DNA of 21,770 bases from an uncultured Bariatricus sp. GTDB lineage: Bacteria; Bacillota; Clostridia; Lachnospirales; Lachnospiraceae. Shown in pieces: positions 7,758-15,874 of the stretch; position 1 is the first letter of the stretch; every line of letters starts with the position of its first letter. The notes beneath the pieces are model-generated. The model had not been told where the DNA came from. It worked only from the letters and a program-made list of their open reading frames with translations, and did not search any database. Position numbers and translations under genes: made by a program. Location of the stretch: the NCBI GenBank assembly GCA_934307065.1, contig CAKRCD010000028.1, forward strand, positions 1 to 21,770, given 5' to 3'.

Positions 7758-8493
7758 GATACGTTATCTTTTGATAGCGTTGTTCTGGCTTGCATTATGG
7801 CAGCTTCTTTACAAGATCATTAATCAGCCACTGTTTCTTACGTCTCCGCTTGCTACAGCGAAAGCGTTGGGAATGAGGCTGATACAGGCAGAAACATGGG
7901 GAATACTGGGAAATACTTCTGGAAGAATTATCGTTGGATATTTTACGGCGATTATATTAGGTATCGTATTTGCAAGTATTTCTTATGTCAGCCGCACATT
8001 TGAGGAACTTGTAAAGCCTATGATGCTGCTTATGAAGTCTATACCGGTTGCTTCTTTTATTGTGATTGCACTTGCGTGGTTTTCATCAAGAAGTGTTTCC
8101 GGATTTATCACTTGGTTTGTAGTGTTTCCATTGATTTATTTCCATGTGTTGGCGGCACTTTGGAGAGTTGATGGCAAGCTGCTTGAAGTATGCCAGGTAT
8201 TTCACGTAAAGAATATAAAAAAATGGAAATACATCTATATACCGCAGGTAATGGAAGAATTTCCGGGAATTTTAAAACTGACAGTTGGTATGGGAATTCG
8301 CTCTGCTATTGCGGCAGAACTGATTGGAGTGCCTGAATATTCCGTGGGCGAAGCCATTTATAAGGCAAAGCTGTATTTTGATATTGCGGATTTGTTTGCG
8401 TGGACTATATTAACTATTTTCCTATGCTGGACCCTTGAAAAAATTATGATTTGGTTATTTCAGTGGCTGGGGAGAATGATGTATCATGAATGA
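7732..8493 (+). CDS. NitT/TauT-type ABC transporter permease
   Basis: A 253-residue inner-membrane permease of the SsuC/TauC type (BPD_transp_1). There are about six hydrophobic segments, beginning near residues 12-32 and 60-85. The cytoplasmic coupling loop lies near residues 180-205 (MEEFPGILKLTVGMGIRSAI, followed by AAELIGVPEYSVG), as expected for this family. The ATG lies inside the end of the binding-protein gene, with AGGAGG about 14 bases upstream. It overlaps the ATPase gene by 8 bp (ATGAATGA), so the three transport genes are translationally coupled. Confidence 0.9.
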   Translation: MISTIRQSKIRYLLIALFWLALWQLLYKIINQPLFLTSPLATAKALGMRLIQAETWGILGNTSGRIIVGYFTAIILGIVFASISYVSRTFEELVKPMMLLMKSIPVASFIVIALAWFSSRSVSGFITWFVVFPLIYFHVLAALWRVDGKLLEVCQVFHVKNIKKWKYIYIPQVMEEFPGILKLTVGMGIRSAIAAELIGVPEYSVGEAIYKAKLYFDIADLFAWTILTIFLCWTLEKIMIWLFQWLGRMMYHE

Positions 8494-9064
8494 AGAGAGA
8501 AAAGTAATTGAAATAAAAGAAGTATCTAAAAGTTATGATAAAAAAGTGCTGGATATGGTTTCATTTACAGTAGAACCGGGAAGTATTATGGTCATCACAG
8601 GACCGTCGGGGAAAGGAAAAACCACACTTTTGAATATTATGATGGGTCTTGTTTCCCCGGATTCAGGAGAAGTTATTGGAATACCGGAGAAAAAATCCTG
8701 TGTATTTCAGGAAGACAGATTGTTAGAAAATTTTACAGTAGAAGAAAATTTAAAACTGGTAAGCGAGCTTCCGGTGGAAAAGCTAAAAGAAGAATGTAGC
8801 GTTCTACTGGGAGAAAAAGAATTTTCACAGAAGGTCAGAGAATTCAGTGGAGGCATGAAACGCAGAGTCTCTATCTTGAGAGCGCTTTTAACTTCTTCGG
8901 AGGTTATATTTATGGATGAACCCTTTAAAGGGCTGGATGCGGAATTGAAGGAAAAGGTCATCCGGTATACTTTGGAGAAGCAAAAAGATAGAACCTTGTT
9001 CGTTGTGACTCACGATATGAGTGAGGCAGAGCAGCTGGGTGCAACTTATTTCAAAATTCTATAG
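8486..9064 (+). CDS. Short ABC transporter ATP-binding protein (NitT/TauT type)
   Basis: A 192-residue ATPase powering the importer encoded just upstream. All core motifs are present: Walker A GPSGKGKTT, Q-loop CVFQEDRLL, signature FSGGMKRR, Walker B VIFMDEPF with catalytic Glu, and H-loop VVTHDMSE. It is roughly 50-60 residues shorter than usual SsuB/TauB ATPases because the region after the H-loop is almost absent; the nucleotide-binding fold itself looks complete, so it is probably functional. Its stop codon TAG is part of the AGGAGGT ribosome site of the following oxidoreductase gene, which binds the transporter genes to the hydrogenase genes in one transcript. Confidence 0.9.
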   Translation: MNEERKVIEIKEVSKSYDKKVLDMVSFTVEPGSIMVITGPSGKGKTTLLNIMMGLVSPDSGEVIGIPEKKSCVFQEDRLLENFTVEENLKLVSELPVEKLKEECSVLLGEKEFSQKVREFSGGMKRRVSILRALLTSSEVIFMDEPFKGLDAELKEKVIRYTLEKQKDRTLFVVTHDMSEAEQLGATYFKIL

Positions 9065-9076
9065 GAGGTACATTAA

Positions 9077-10909
9077 GTGAGCAGATTAACAATTTCAACG
9101 AAGGACAGAGCAGAATCTACAATGGATTCTATGTATAAGGATTTGGAACGTCGTATCGTAGCGGCTCCTCCGGGTCTTTGTCCAGTAGATGTGACAAGTT
9201 CCTTTATTAAAATGTGTCTTGCACAGTCATGTGGAAAATGTATTCCATGTCGTGTAGGACTGAACAAGCTTGCAGAGTTATTTGATGATGTATTGAATAA
9301 TAACGCTACAGAAGAAACTCTTAATGTAATCAAAACCACAGCAGAAAGTATCTATTCATCCGCAGACTGTGCGATTGGATATGAAGCTGCAAAACTTGCT
9401 TTAAAATGCCTGGAAGGATGTATGGACGATTTCAAATCCCATTTGGAAAAAGGTGTCTGTTCATGCAACAGTAATGACCCGGTGGCATGCGTCCATTTAT
9501 GTCCGGCACATGTAGATATACCAGGATACATTGCACTCGTAGGAGCAGGACGCTATGAAGACGCAATCCGTCTGATTCGCAAGGACAATCCAATGCCATC
9601 TACCTGTGCATACATCTGTGAACATCCATGTGAACACCATTGTAAGAGAAATATGATTGATGCTCCGGTTAATATCCGTGGACTGAAGAAAATGGCAGTC
9701 GACCATACAAAGAATGTTCCGGTTCCGGAGTGTGCTCCGTCTACCGGAAAGGCAGTCGGAATTGTAGGCGGAGGGCCTGCAGGTCTTACTGCAGCTTACT
9801 ATCTCTCACTTATGGGACATAAGGTAACCGTGTATGAGCAGAGAAAACACCTCGGTGGTATGCTTCGCTACGGTATCCCGAATTATCGTCTTCCAAATGC
9901 GCTTCTGGATGAAGAAATCGATTCTATCCTTTCGACAGGTGTGGAAGTACATAAAGAAGTGAGCATCGGCAAAGATATAACACTGGATGAAATGAGAGAA
10001 AAATTTGATGCTGTATTTGTTGCGATCGGTGCGCATACAGACAAGAAGCTCGGTATCGAAGGGGAAGATGCAGAAGGTGTGATCTCTGCAGTAGATATGC
10101 TGCGTGCAGTTGGAGATGATGAAATTCCGGATTATAAGGGAAAACGTGTCATCGTTATCGGCGGTGGAAACGTGGCTATGGACTGTGCACGTTCTTCTGT
10201 CAGATTTGGTGCAGAAAGTGTAAGTATTGTATACCGCAGACGTAAATCAGACATGACTGCTTTAAAGGAAGAAGTAGAAGGCGCAGAGGCAGAAGGCTGC
10301 GATGTAAAGGAACTGATTTCTCCTGTCAAAATTGAAAAAGATGAAAACGGAAAAGTAAAAGGACTCTGGGTACAGCCACAGATGATTAGTGTGGTAAAAC
10401 GAGGACGACCGGCACCGAAGAATGCCAATAAAGAAATGCAGTTCATCCCATGTGAAATGATTCAGGTAGCAATAGGACAGGACATCGAAAGCGATTATTT
10501 TGAAAAAGTAGGCATCCCGGTTAAATGGGGACAGCTTATGGCTGATACTGCATGCGCAATTCCGGGCATGGAAGGGGTATTTTCTGGTGGTGACTGTGTA
10601 TCCGGTCCAGCTACTGTTATTAAAGCAATTGCAGCAGGTAAAGTTGCAGCTGCTAACATTGATGAATATTTAGGATACAATCATGAAATTTCCTGCGATG
10701 TGGAAATTCCGGATTGTGGATATGAAGATAAAACACCATGTGGCCGTGTGGAAGTTGCAGAAAGAGATGCTTCCGACAGAAAACATGATTTAGAACCAAT
10801 TGAATTCTGCTTCAGCTGCGAAGAAGCTTGTCAGGAAGCCGGACGCTGCTTAAGATGTGATAAGACTGGTTTTGGTTCATTGAGAGGAGGCAGAGCAGAG
10901 AAATGGTAA
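9077..10909 (+). CDS. GltD-like NAD(P)H oxidoreductase with NuoF-type Fe-S domain (hydrogenase partner)
   Basis: A 610-residue cytoplasmic flavoprotein. Residues about 30-120 match the C-terminal [4Fe-4S] domain of NuoF/HydB subunits (SCGKCIPCR: Cys52, 55, 58; and DCAIG: Cys98). Residues about 128-200 form the Cys-rich domain of glutamate synthase small subunit (Cys138, 142, 177, 181, 185, 189). Then come an FAD site GIVGGGPAG (228-236) and an NAD(P) site VIVIGGGNVAMDCARS. A further Cys-rich motif lies at the C-terminus (Cys578, 581, 585, 591, 594). No glutamate synthase large subunit is nearby; the next gene is a hydrogenase, so it probably links NAD(P)(H) to that enzyme. Start is GTG, with AGGAGGT seven bases upstream. 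The pairing resembles 'GltD-linked' group A2 [FeFe] hydrogenases. Confidence 0.88.
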   Translation: MSRLTISTKDRAESTMDSMYKDLERRIVAAPPGLCPVDVTSSFIKMCLAQSCGKCIPCRVGLNKLAELFDDVLNNNATEETLNVIKTTAESIYSSADCAIGYEAAKLALKCLEGCMDDFKSHLEKGVCSCNSNDPVACVHLCPAHVDIPGYIALVGAGRYEDAIRLIRKDNPMPSTCAYICEHPCEHHCKRNMIDAPVNIRGLKKMAVDHTKNVPVPECAPSTGKAVGIVGGGPAGLTAAYYLSLMGHKVTVYEQRKHLGGMLRYGIPNYRLPNALLDEEIDSILSTGVEVHKEVSIGKDITLDEMREKFDAVFVAIGAHTDKKLGIEGEDAEGVISAVDMLRAVGDDEIPDYKGKRVIVIGGGNVAMDCARSSVRFGAESVSIVYRRRKSDMTALKEEVEGAEAEGCDVKELISPVKIEKDENGKVKGLWVQPQMISVVKRGRPAPKNANKEMQFIPCEMIQVAIGQDIESDYFEKVGIPVKWGQLMADTACAIPGMEGVFSGGDCVSGPATVIKAIAAGKVAAANIDEYLGYNHEISCDVEIPDCGYEDKTPCGRVEVAERDASDRKHDLEPIEFCFSCEEACQEAGRCLRCDKTGFGSLRGGRAEKW

Positions 10910-12597
10910 ATTTGAAAATTAATAATATCGAACTTTCCGTTGCGGAGGGAACCACAATTCTTGAAGCAGCAAAACAGGCTGGAATTAACATTCCTACTCT
11001 GTGTTATTTAAAAGAAATTAATGAAATCGGTGCCTGTCGTGTCTGTGTTGTAGAGGTAGAAGGTGTAGAACGCTGCGTTCCGGCCTGCAACACAAAAGTA
11101 CAGGAAGGCATGGTTGTTCATACAAACAGTAAAAAGGCAAGACTTGCACGTAAGACAAATGTACAGCTTATTTTGTCCCAGCATGAATTTAAGTGTGCAA
11201 GCTGTGTAAGAAGCGGAAATTGTACCTTGCAGACCGTTGCCAATGATTTGAATATTACAGAAGTTCCATTTAAAGAAGAACCGGAAAAGAGGGAATGGGA
11301 TCAGAATTTCCCATTAATCCGCGATGCTGAAAAATGTATCAAATGTATGCGGTGCGTTCAGGTCTGTGACCATGTGCAGCAGTTGCATATATGGGATGTA
11401 CAGAATACAGGTTCAAGAACAACGGTTGGTGTAAGAGGAAATCAGAAAATCAATGATGTGAACTGTTCCCTTTGTGGCCAGTGTGTAACAAATTGTCCGG
11501 TAGGAGCACTTCATGCCCGTGATGATGTGGACAGAGTATTTGAAGCATTAGAAGATCCGGATACGATTACTGTTGTACAGATGGCACCTGCTATTCGTGC
11601 AGCATGGGGAGAGGGACTTGGACTTTCCAAAGAATTTGCTACCGCAAAGAGAATCGCAGGTGGTCTTAGAAAGATTGGTTTCAACTATGTATTTGATACT
11701 GTATTTACAGCAGACCTTACTATTATGGAAGAAGGAAGTGAATTCTTGGAAAGACTTCCTGAGATTAAAGAATCAGGACTTCCAATGTTTACTTCTTGTT
11801 GTCCGGGCTGGGTACGTTTTGTAAAGAGCGAATTCCCTGAACTGTATCCAAGACTGTCTACTGCAAAATCACCACAGCAGATGTTTGGTGCAACAACAAA
11901 ATCTTACTTTGCGGAAAAAATTGGTGTAGACCCGGACAGAATCTTCTCTGTCTCAATCATGCCATGTGTAGCGAAGAAAAACGAGTGTACATGGGATGGA
12001 AAGAATCATGTAGATGTAGTTCTTACAAACAGAGAATTAGAAAGACTATTCCGTGCAAGTCTGATTGATGTAACAAAATTGGAAGAAGAAGAGTTTGATT
12101 CTCCACTTGGAGAAGGAACTGGTGCCGGAGTTATCTTCGGTGCAACCGGTGGTGTTATGGAAGCTGCACTTAGAAGTGCTTACTATCTGGTAACAAAACA
12201 AAATCCAGAACCAGATGCATTCAAAGAGGTGCGTGGACCAAAAGCATGGAGAGAAGCTACCTTTGATGTGGCAGGAACCCCGGTACGAGTTGCTGTAACC
12301 AGTGGTCTTGGCAATGCACGTAAGCTTCTGAATGCAATTCTTGCCAAAGAAGTGCAGTATGATTTTGTAGAAGTTATGGCATGTCCAGGCGGATGTGTAA
12401 ATGGTGGTGGACAGCCAATTCACGACGGAGTGAAGATGGTAGAAGAAAGAACAGCTGTATTATATGGCATTGATAAGAACTCAGCGATCCGTTTCTCTCA
12501 TGAGAACCCAGATGTGCTGAAAGCATATGAAGAATATTTCGAGAAACCACTTTCACATAAATCACATGAATGGCTTCATGTACATACAGAAGAATAA
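10903..12597 (+). CDS. hydA: [FeFe] hydrogenase catalytic subunit, multi-cluster form
   Basis: A 564-residue enzyme that makes or uses H2 at an H-cluster. Domains in order: [2Fe-2S] ferredoxin-like (Cys34, 45, 48, 62); His-Cys [4Fe-4S] site (His94, Cys98, 101, 107); two [4Fe-4S] clusters (Cys145, 148, 151, 155 and 188, 191, 194, 198); then the H domain with TSCCPGW (Cys299 proton relay, Cys300 ligand), MPCVAKKNE (Cys355) and MACPGGCVNGGGQP (Cys494, 498). All ligands are intact, so activity is expected, given maturases HydE, F and G encoded elsewhere. Its ATG overlaps the upstream gene by 7 bp. Linkage to the GltD/NuoF-like partner suggests a soluble NAD(P)-linked and possibly electron-bifurcating hydrogenase; the electron partners are inferred. 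Confidence 0.95.
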   Translation: MVNLKINNIELSVAEGTTILEAAKQAGINIPTLCYLKEINEIGACRVCVVEVEGVERCVPACNTKVQEGMVVHTNSKKARLARKTNVQLILSQHEFKCASCVRSGNCTLQTVANDLNITEVPFKEEPEKREWDQNFPLIRDAEKCIKCMRCVQVCDHVQQLHIWDVQNTGSRTTVGVRGNQKINDVNCSLCGQCVTNCPVGALHARDDVDRVFEALEDPDTITVVQMAPAIRAAWGEGLGLSKEFATAKRIAGGLRKIGFNYVFDTVFTADLTIMEEGSEFLERLPEIKESGLPMFTSCCPGWVRFVKSEFPELYPRLSTAKSPQQMFGATTKSYFAEKIGVDPDRIFSVSIMPCVAKKNECTWDGKNHVDVVLTNRELERLFRASLIDVTKLEEEEFDSPLGEGTGAGVIFGATGGVMEAALRSAYYLVTKQNPEPDAFKEVRGPKAWREATFDVAGTPVRVAVTSGLGNARKLLNAILAKEVQYDFVEVMACPGGCVNGGGQPIHDGVKMVEERTAVLYGIDKNSAIRFSHENPDVLKAYEEYFEKPLSHKSHEWLHVHTEE

Positions 12598-12644
12598 GAA
12601 AAGTTAAATTTATTTTTGTTTCAAATCAGATAAACCAGACAAGG

Positions 12645-12676
12645 CGGCAGGGCATTAAGCTCTGCCGTTTTCATTT
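12645..12676 (+). terminator. Intrinsic terminator after the hydrogenase gene
   Basis: A 9-bp GC-rich stem (12645-12653 with 12659-12667, one G-T pair, loop ATTAA) followed by TTTTCATTT, 47 bases after the stop codon. It ends the five-gene ABC-hydrogenase operon. Confidence 0.88.
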
Positions 12677-12690
12677 ACGCGAAGCAACGA

Positions 12691-12935
12691 GCCAAAGTCC
12701 GTGCTTGCACGAGACCTTGGCGTTGCCAAGCGCCAGTGACGCTTGTTCGGCAACGACCGGAACGAAGTGTAGATGCCGCGATAACTTGAGAAACTCGCAA
12801 AGAGTGTTTCTCATAGTTTATTAGGAAAATTCTTTCCTAATAAACAAAACGCTCCGCGGGGATGCGCACTGCGGTGTACAAAGTAAATGTCGCAAGCGAC
12901 CACCGCAGGCGCCAGAATGTACCAAGGCACATTCT
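12691..12935. other. Structured noncoding element: run of consecutive hairpins
   Basis: About 245 bases between the hydrogenase terminator and the next promoter are almost wholly taken up by inverted repeats: 12691-12704/12707-12721 (one mismatch, one bulge); GTTGCC...GGCAAC (12722-12727/12749-12754) enclosing AAGCG/CGCTT; CCGCG/CGCGG (12776-12780/12855-12859) enclosing GAGAAAC-type arms (12788-12796/12802-12812) and a perfect 13-bp arm pair (12816-12828/12833-12845); GCGC-CTGCGGTG (12864-12876/12901-12912) enclosing GTCGC/GCGAC (12889-12900); and AGAATGT/ACATTCT (12914-12920/12929-12935). It is more GC-rich than its flanks and has no credible ORF. I recognise no known RNA family. It may be a structured RNA or a dispersed intergenic repeat; strand is undetermined. 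Confidence 0.6.
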
Positions 12936-12978
12936 TTGTTCTTGCCGGAAGTTATAAGAAACGAAAAGAATTTTGGTG

Positions 12979-13007
12979 TTGCCAGAACCTGACGAAACGA
13001 TTAAAAT
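12979..13007 (+). promoter_or_regulatory. Sigma-A promoter of the two-component system
   Basis: -35 TTGCCA (12979-12984), 17-bp spacer, -10 TAAAAT (13002-13007), 38 bases before the response-regulator ATG. It lies downstream of the hairpin-rich element, so that element is not part of this transcript's leader. Confidence 0.65.
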
Positions 13008-13045
13008 AAGAATCAAATCATGAGCGAGAAGGGAGAAATCATAGG

Positions 13046-13720
13046 ATGAAACTGCTATATGCGGAAGATGAGCGCAGCATGTCCGAGGCGGTAGTTGATA
13101 TTTTGACCTACCATAAATATATGGTAGATGCAGTCTATGACGGGGAAGAAGCATATGCCTATACCTGTGCAGATAATTATGACGGAATTATTTTGGATAT
13201 TATGATGCCGAAAATGGATGGACTGGAGGTGCTGAAAAAGCTAAGAAGCAGAGGATGCAATACTCCGGTGCTTTTGCTGACTGCGAAATCAGAAGTGGAA
13301 GACCAGATTCAGGGACTAGATCTGGGGGCGGATGATTATTTGCCGAAACCATTTTCCATGGATTTATTACTGGCGCATATTCGTGCCATGTTAAGACGCA
13401 GGGAAGAATTTGTGCCGAATCTTTTAAAATGCGGCAACATTACACTGAATCAGCAGAACTATGAGCTGTCCGGTAATGGACAGACCTTTGTACTTCCCAA
13501 ACTGGAATATCGCCTGATGGAGTTATTGATGTTAAATAAAGGAATTTATTTTTCTACGGAAGATATTCTTTGTAAAGTGTGGGGATATGATACCGACGCG
13601 GAGGTAGGAACCGTGTGGGTATACATATCTTATTTGCGAAAAAAACTGACGGTATTAAATGCCAATGTGGCGATTACTGCGAAACGCAATATCGGTTATA
13701 CATTGGAGGTGACAGAATAA
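13046..13720 (+). CDS. OmpR-family response regulator
   Basis: A 224-residue transcription regulator. The receiver domain (1-115) has the acidic pocket Asp8/Glu9, phospho-acceptor Asp51 (LDIMMPKMDG), Thr79 (LLLTAKSE) and Lys101 (DDYLPKPFS). The C-terminal winged helix (about 125-222) ends with the conserved YISYLRKKL and KRNIGYTLE stretch that reads DNA. GAAGGGAG precedes the ATG. The kinase gene begins immediately after its stop codon. Since a polyphosphate/CotH operon follows the kinase and has an 11-bp-spaced direct repeat in front, that operon is a likely target; this is inference. Confidence 0.95.
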   Translation: MKLLYAEDERSMSEAVVDILTYHKYMVDAVYDGEEAYAYTCADNYDGIILDIMMPKMDGLEVLKKLRSRGCNTPVLLLTAKSEVEDQIQGLDLGADDYLPKPFSMDLLLAHIRAMLRRREEFVPNLLKCGNITLNQQNYELSGNGQTFVLPKLEYRLMELLMLNKGIYFSTEDILCKVWGYDTDAEVGTVWVYISYLRKKLTVLNANVAITAKRNIGYTLEVTE

Positions 13721-14971
13721 ATGATAAGAGAACTTCGAAGGAAATTTGTGCTGACGGCTATGCTAGCGGTAAGCATTCTGCTTCTGCTCCTGCTTGGGGC
13801 AATTAATATTCTGAATTACCGCAGTATGAATGAGGATACAGACAAAACGTTACGGATGTTATCAAGTTATGAAGGTGATGCCAGCAATTTGGAACAGCGC
13901 CCGGAACGGGGAGAGGACAATCCGCCACCGGTGCGGTTCGGCATGGAAGGAAAGAACAATTATGATGCATTTCTGTCTTCCAATTTTTTCGTGGTACGTT
14001 TTGCCGGAAGCGGAGAAGTAACCTATGTAGATACCAGAAGAACTTCCGCAGTCTCAGAAGATGAGGCACTGAGCCTGGCGAAGGAAGTCTATGAGAGCGG
14101 AAAAGACAGTGGGAAAAGCGGACGGTATAAATATCTGGTGACAGATTCCAAGAATGTTGGTGGTAAGGTAGTCGTCTTTCTGGATGTGTCGGACGAATAT
14201 ATTTCCAGTGTACGTGTGCTTTTGCTTTCTATTGGAATGGGCATTCTGTTCTGGCTTTTGATACTTTTGTTAGTGATTTTAATGTCTAAAAAAGCCATAG
14301 AGCCGGTGGCAGAATCCATTGAGAAGCAGAAACAGTTTATTACCAATGCGGGACACGAATTAAAAACACCGATTGCCATTATTCAGTCGAATACAGAAGC
14401 AATGGAGCTTTATAACGGAGAGTCCAAATGGAGTAGAAACATCAAAGACCAGACCATAAGACTTACAAATCTTGTGCAGAATCTGCTGGTATTATCCAGA
14501 CTGGATGAGCAGCTTCCAAAGCAGATGGAAGAAGTAAGGTTTAGTGAATTGGCAATCAATTTTTCAGACCAGTTTCGCCAGTCCTTTGAAGAAAGATATA
14601 TTACATTACAGACAGAAATTGAGCCTGAAATAACCGTTCGGGCAGACAAAAATCAAATAGAGCAGCTTGTCAGCATTCTGATGGACAATGCAGTAAAGTA
14701 TACGGATGAAAATGGTATCGTAGAGGTGCGTCTGGAAAAAAGGGCAAAACATGTGATTTTCGAAATCGAAAATACTTGCGAACAGTTACCGGAAGTGCCG
14801 TCCCAGAAACTGTTTGAGCGGTTTTACCGCGGGGATACTTCGCATAACCAGAAAAGTGGCGGCTATGGAATCGGGCTTTCTATGGCGCAGTCCATCGCAG
14901 AACAAAATAAAGGAACGATTACTGCAAAATATTCCGGAAACAACCGGATTTGTTTTACCGTGCGGTTTTAA
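13721..14971 (+). CDS. Membrane sensor histidine kinase
   Basis: A 416-residue kinase partnered with the response regulator. One membrane helix at about residues 10-32, an extracytoplasmic sensor region of about 130 residues, and a second helix near 165-188. No clear HAMP domain follows; the linker AIEPVAESIEKQKQFI leads directly to the H-box GHELKTPIAI with His212. The ATP-binding domain has the N-box LVSILMDNAVKYT, F-box region LFERFYRG and G-box GYGIGLSM. All catalytic motifs are intact. The sensor region resembles nothing I can name, so the stimulus is unknown. It starts at the base after the regulator's stop codon. Confidence 0.95.
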   Translation: MIRELRRKFVLTAMLAVSILLLLLLGAINILNYRSMNEDTDKTLRMLSSYEGDASNLEQRPERGEDNPPPVRFGMEGKNNYDAFLSSNFFVVRFAGSGEVTYVDTRRTSAVSEDEALSLAKEVYESGKDSGKSGRYKYLVTDSKNVGGKVVVFLDVSDEYISSVRVLLLSIGMGILFWLLILLLVILMSKKAIEPVAESIEKQKQFITNAGHELKTPIAIIQSNTEAMELYNGESKWSRNIKDQTIRLTNLVQNLLVLSRLDEQLPKQMEEVRFSELAINFSDQFRQSFEERYITLQTEIEPEITVRADKNQIEQLVSILMDNAVKYTDENGIVEVRLEKRAKHVIFEIENTCEQLPEVPSQKLFERFYRGDTSHNQKSGGYGIGLSMAQSIAEQNKGTITAKYSGNNRICFTVRF

Positions 14972-15020
14972 GTGCTATAGATTGCAATATTATGAAATAT
15001 AAGGCTATAAGTAACAGGAG

Positions 15021-15057
15021 AGAAACTTCATTTTTTTGAGGTTTCTTTTCTTTTTTT
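15021..15057 (+). terminator. Intrinsic terminator after the histidine kinase
   Basis: AGAAACTTC (15021-15029) pairs with GAGGTTTCT (15038-15046, one G-T pair) around a T-rich loop, followed by TTTCTTTTTTT. It separates the two-component genes from the VTC operon. Confidence 0.82.
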
Positions 15058-15066
15058 GCGGTTTTT

Positions 15067-15098
15067 CTAAGTTAAGACTAAGGTTGGTTAAATATAAT
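15067..15098 (+). promoter_or_regulatory. Promoter of the VTC-DUF4956-CotH operon with CTAAG direct repeat
   Basis: A perfect -10 TATAAT (15093-15098) lies 34 bases before the VTC start. There is no good -35 at standard spacing (the nearest, TTAAGA, has a 15-bp spacer). In its place are two CTAAG half-sites (15067-15071 and 15078-15082) exactly 11 bp apart. A poor -35 with helically phased direct repeats is the usual form of promoters activated by OmpR-family regulators, which fits the regulator gene just upstream. Confidence 0.5.
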
Positions 15099-15132
15099 GC
15101 CGGTGTAGAGAAGAGAAAGGAGGAGAAAACTT

Positions 15133-15804
15133 ATGAATTTTCGCCATGAATATAAACAGGAAATCAATTATCTTGACATGCCGGCTCTGCGGGCCGGATT
15201 AAGCACAGTGATGGAACGGGATGAACATGCAGTAGATGGCAAATATGAAATCCGAAGTATGTATTTTGATAATCTGAATGATAAAGCTTTGCGGGAAAAA
15301 CTGGATGGAGTGAATATGCGGGAAAAATTCCGCATCCGTTACTATAACGGAGATTTGTCCTTTATACAACTGGAGAAAAAGAGTAAGATAAACGGACTTT
15401 GTGCGAAAGAACAGCAGACCATTACACTGGAAGAAGCAAAGCTTATCGCAAATGGAGATTTGGAAGACCTTGTACGGACGGAGAAACCGCTTCTTCGGGA
15501 ATTGGCACTGAAAATGCATATACAGGGAATCCGGCCAAAAACAATTGTGGATTATACAAGAGAACCTTTCGTATATGCACCGGGAAATGTCCGTGTGACA
15601 CTGGATTATAATATCCGGACCGGACTTGCCGGTACGGATTTCCTGAATCCGGACTGCGTTACCATTCCGGCAGGGGATACGTCCGTGATACTGGAAGTAA
15701 AGTGGGATGAATTTTTACCGTCCGTTATACGTGACATCGTGCAGGTATCTGGAACCCGTACAACTGCATTTTCCAAATACGCAGCCTGCCGTATCTATGG
15801 ATAA
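15133..15804 (+). CDS. VTC-domain polyphosphate polymerase
   Basis: A 223-residue protein consisting of one VTC domain, the tunnel fold that in yeast Vtc4 polymerises ATP gamma-phosphate into polyphosphate. The basic and acidic residues lining the tunnel are visible: RHEYKQEI at the start, KYEIRSMYFD, REKFRIRYYNG, LEKKSKINGLCAKEQ, VDYTREPFVY, VILEVKWDEFLP and TAFSKYAACRIYG. It has no membrane segment and is probably held near the membrane by the next gene's product. AAGGAGGAG precedes the ATG. The VTC, DUF4956, CotH order recurs in many Firmicutes. Polymerase activity in this bacterial context is inferred from the family. Confidence 0.9.
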   Translation: MNFRHEYKQEINYLDMPALRAGLSTVMERDEHAVDGKYEIRSMYFDNLNDKALREKLDGVNMREKFRIRYYNGDLSFIQLEKKSKINGLCAKEQQTITLEEAKLIANGDLEDLVRTEKPLLRELALKMHIQGIRPKTIVDYTREPFVYAPGNVRVTLDYNIRTGLAGTDFLNPDCVTIPAGDTSVILEVKWDEFLPSVIRDIVQVSGTRTTAFSKYAACRIYG

Positions 15805-15874
15805 GAAGATAAAAAATAAGAGGATGCCGGGGCCAGAATGTCCTGGTTGCGATACATAGAAGGAGAAGAAAGAA

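Noticed and set aside
9077..10909. Glutamate synthase small subunit (gltD) in ammonia assimilation
   Set aside because: No large subunit is present, the N-terminus has a NuoF-type cluster domain, and the gene overlaps a hydrogenase gene.
12570..13154. Open frames of about 85-105 codons across the hairpin-rich interval on both strands
   Set aside because: No ribosome sites, composition unlike proteins, and they run through terminators, inverted repeats and the response-regulator start; chance frames.
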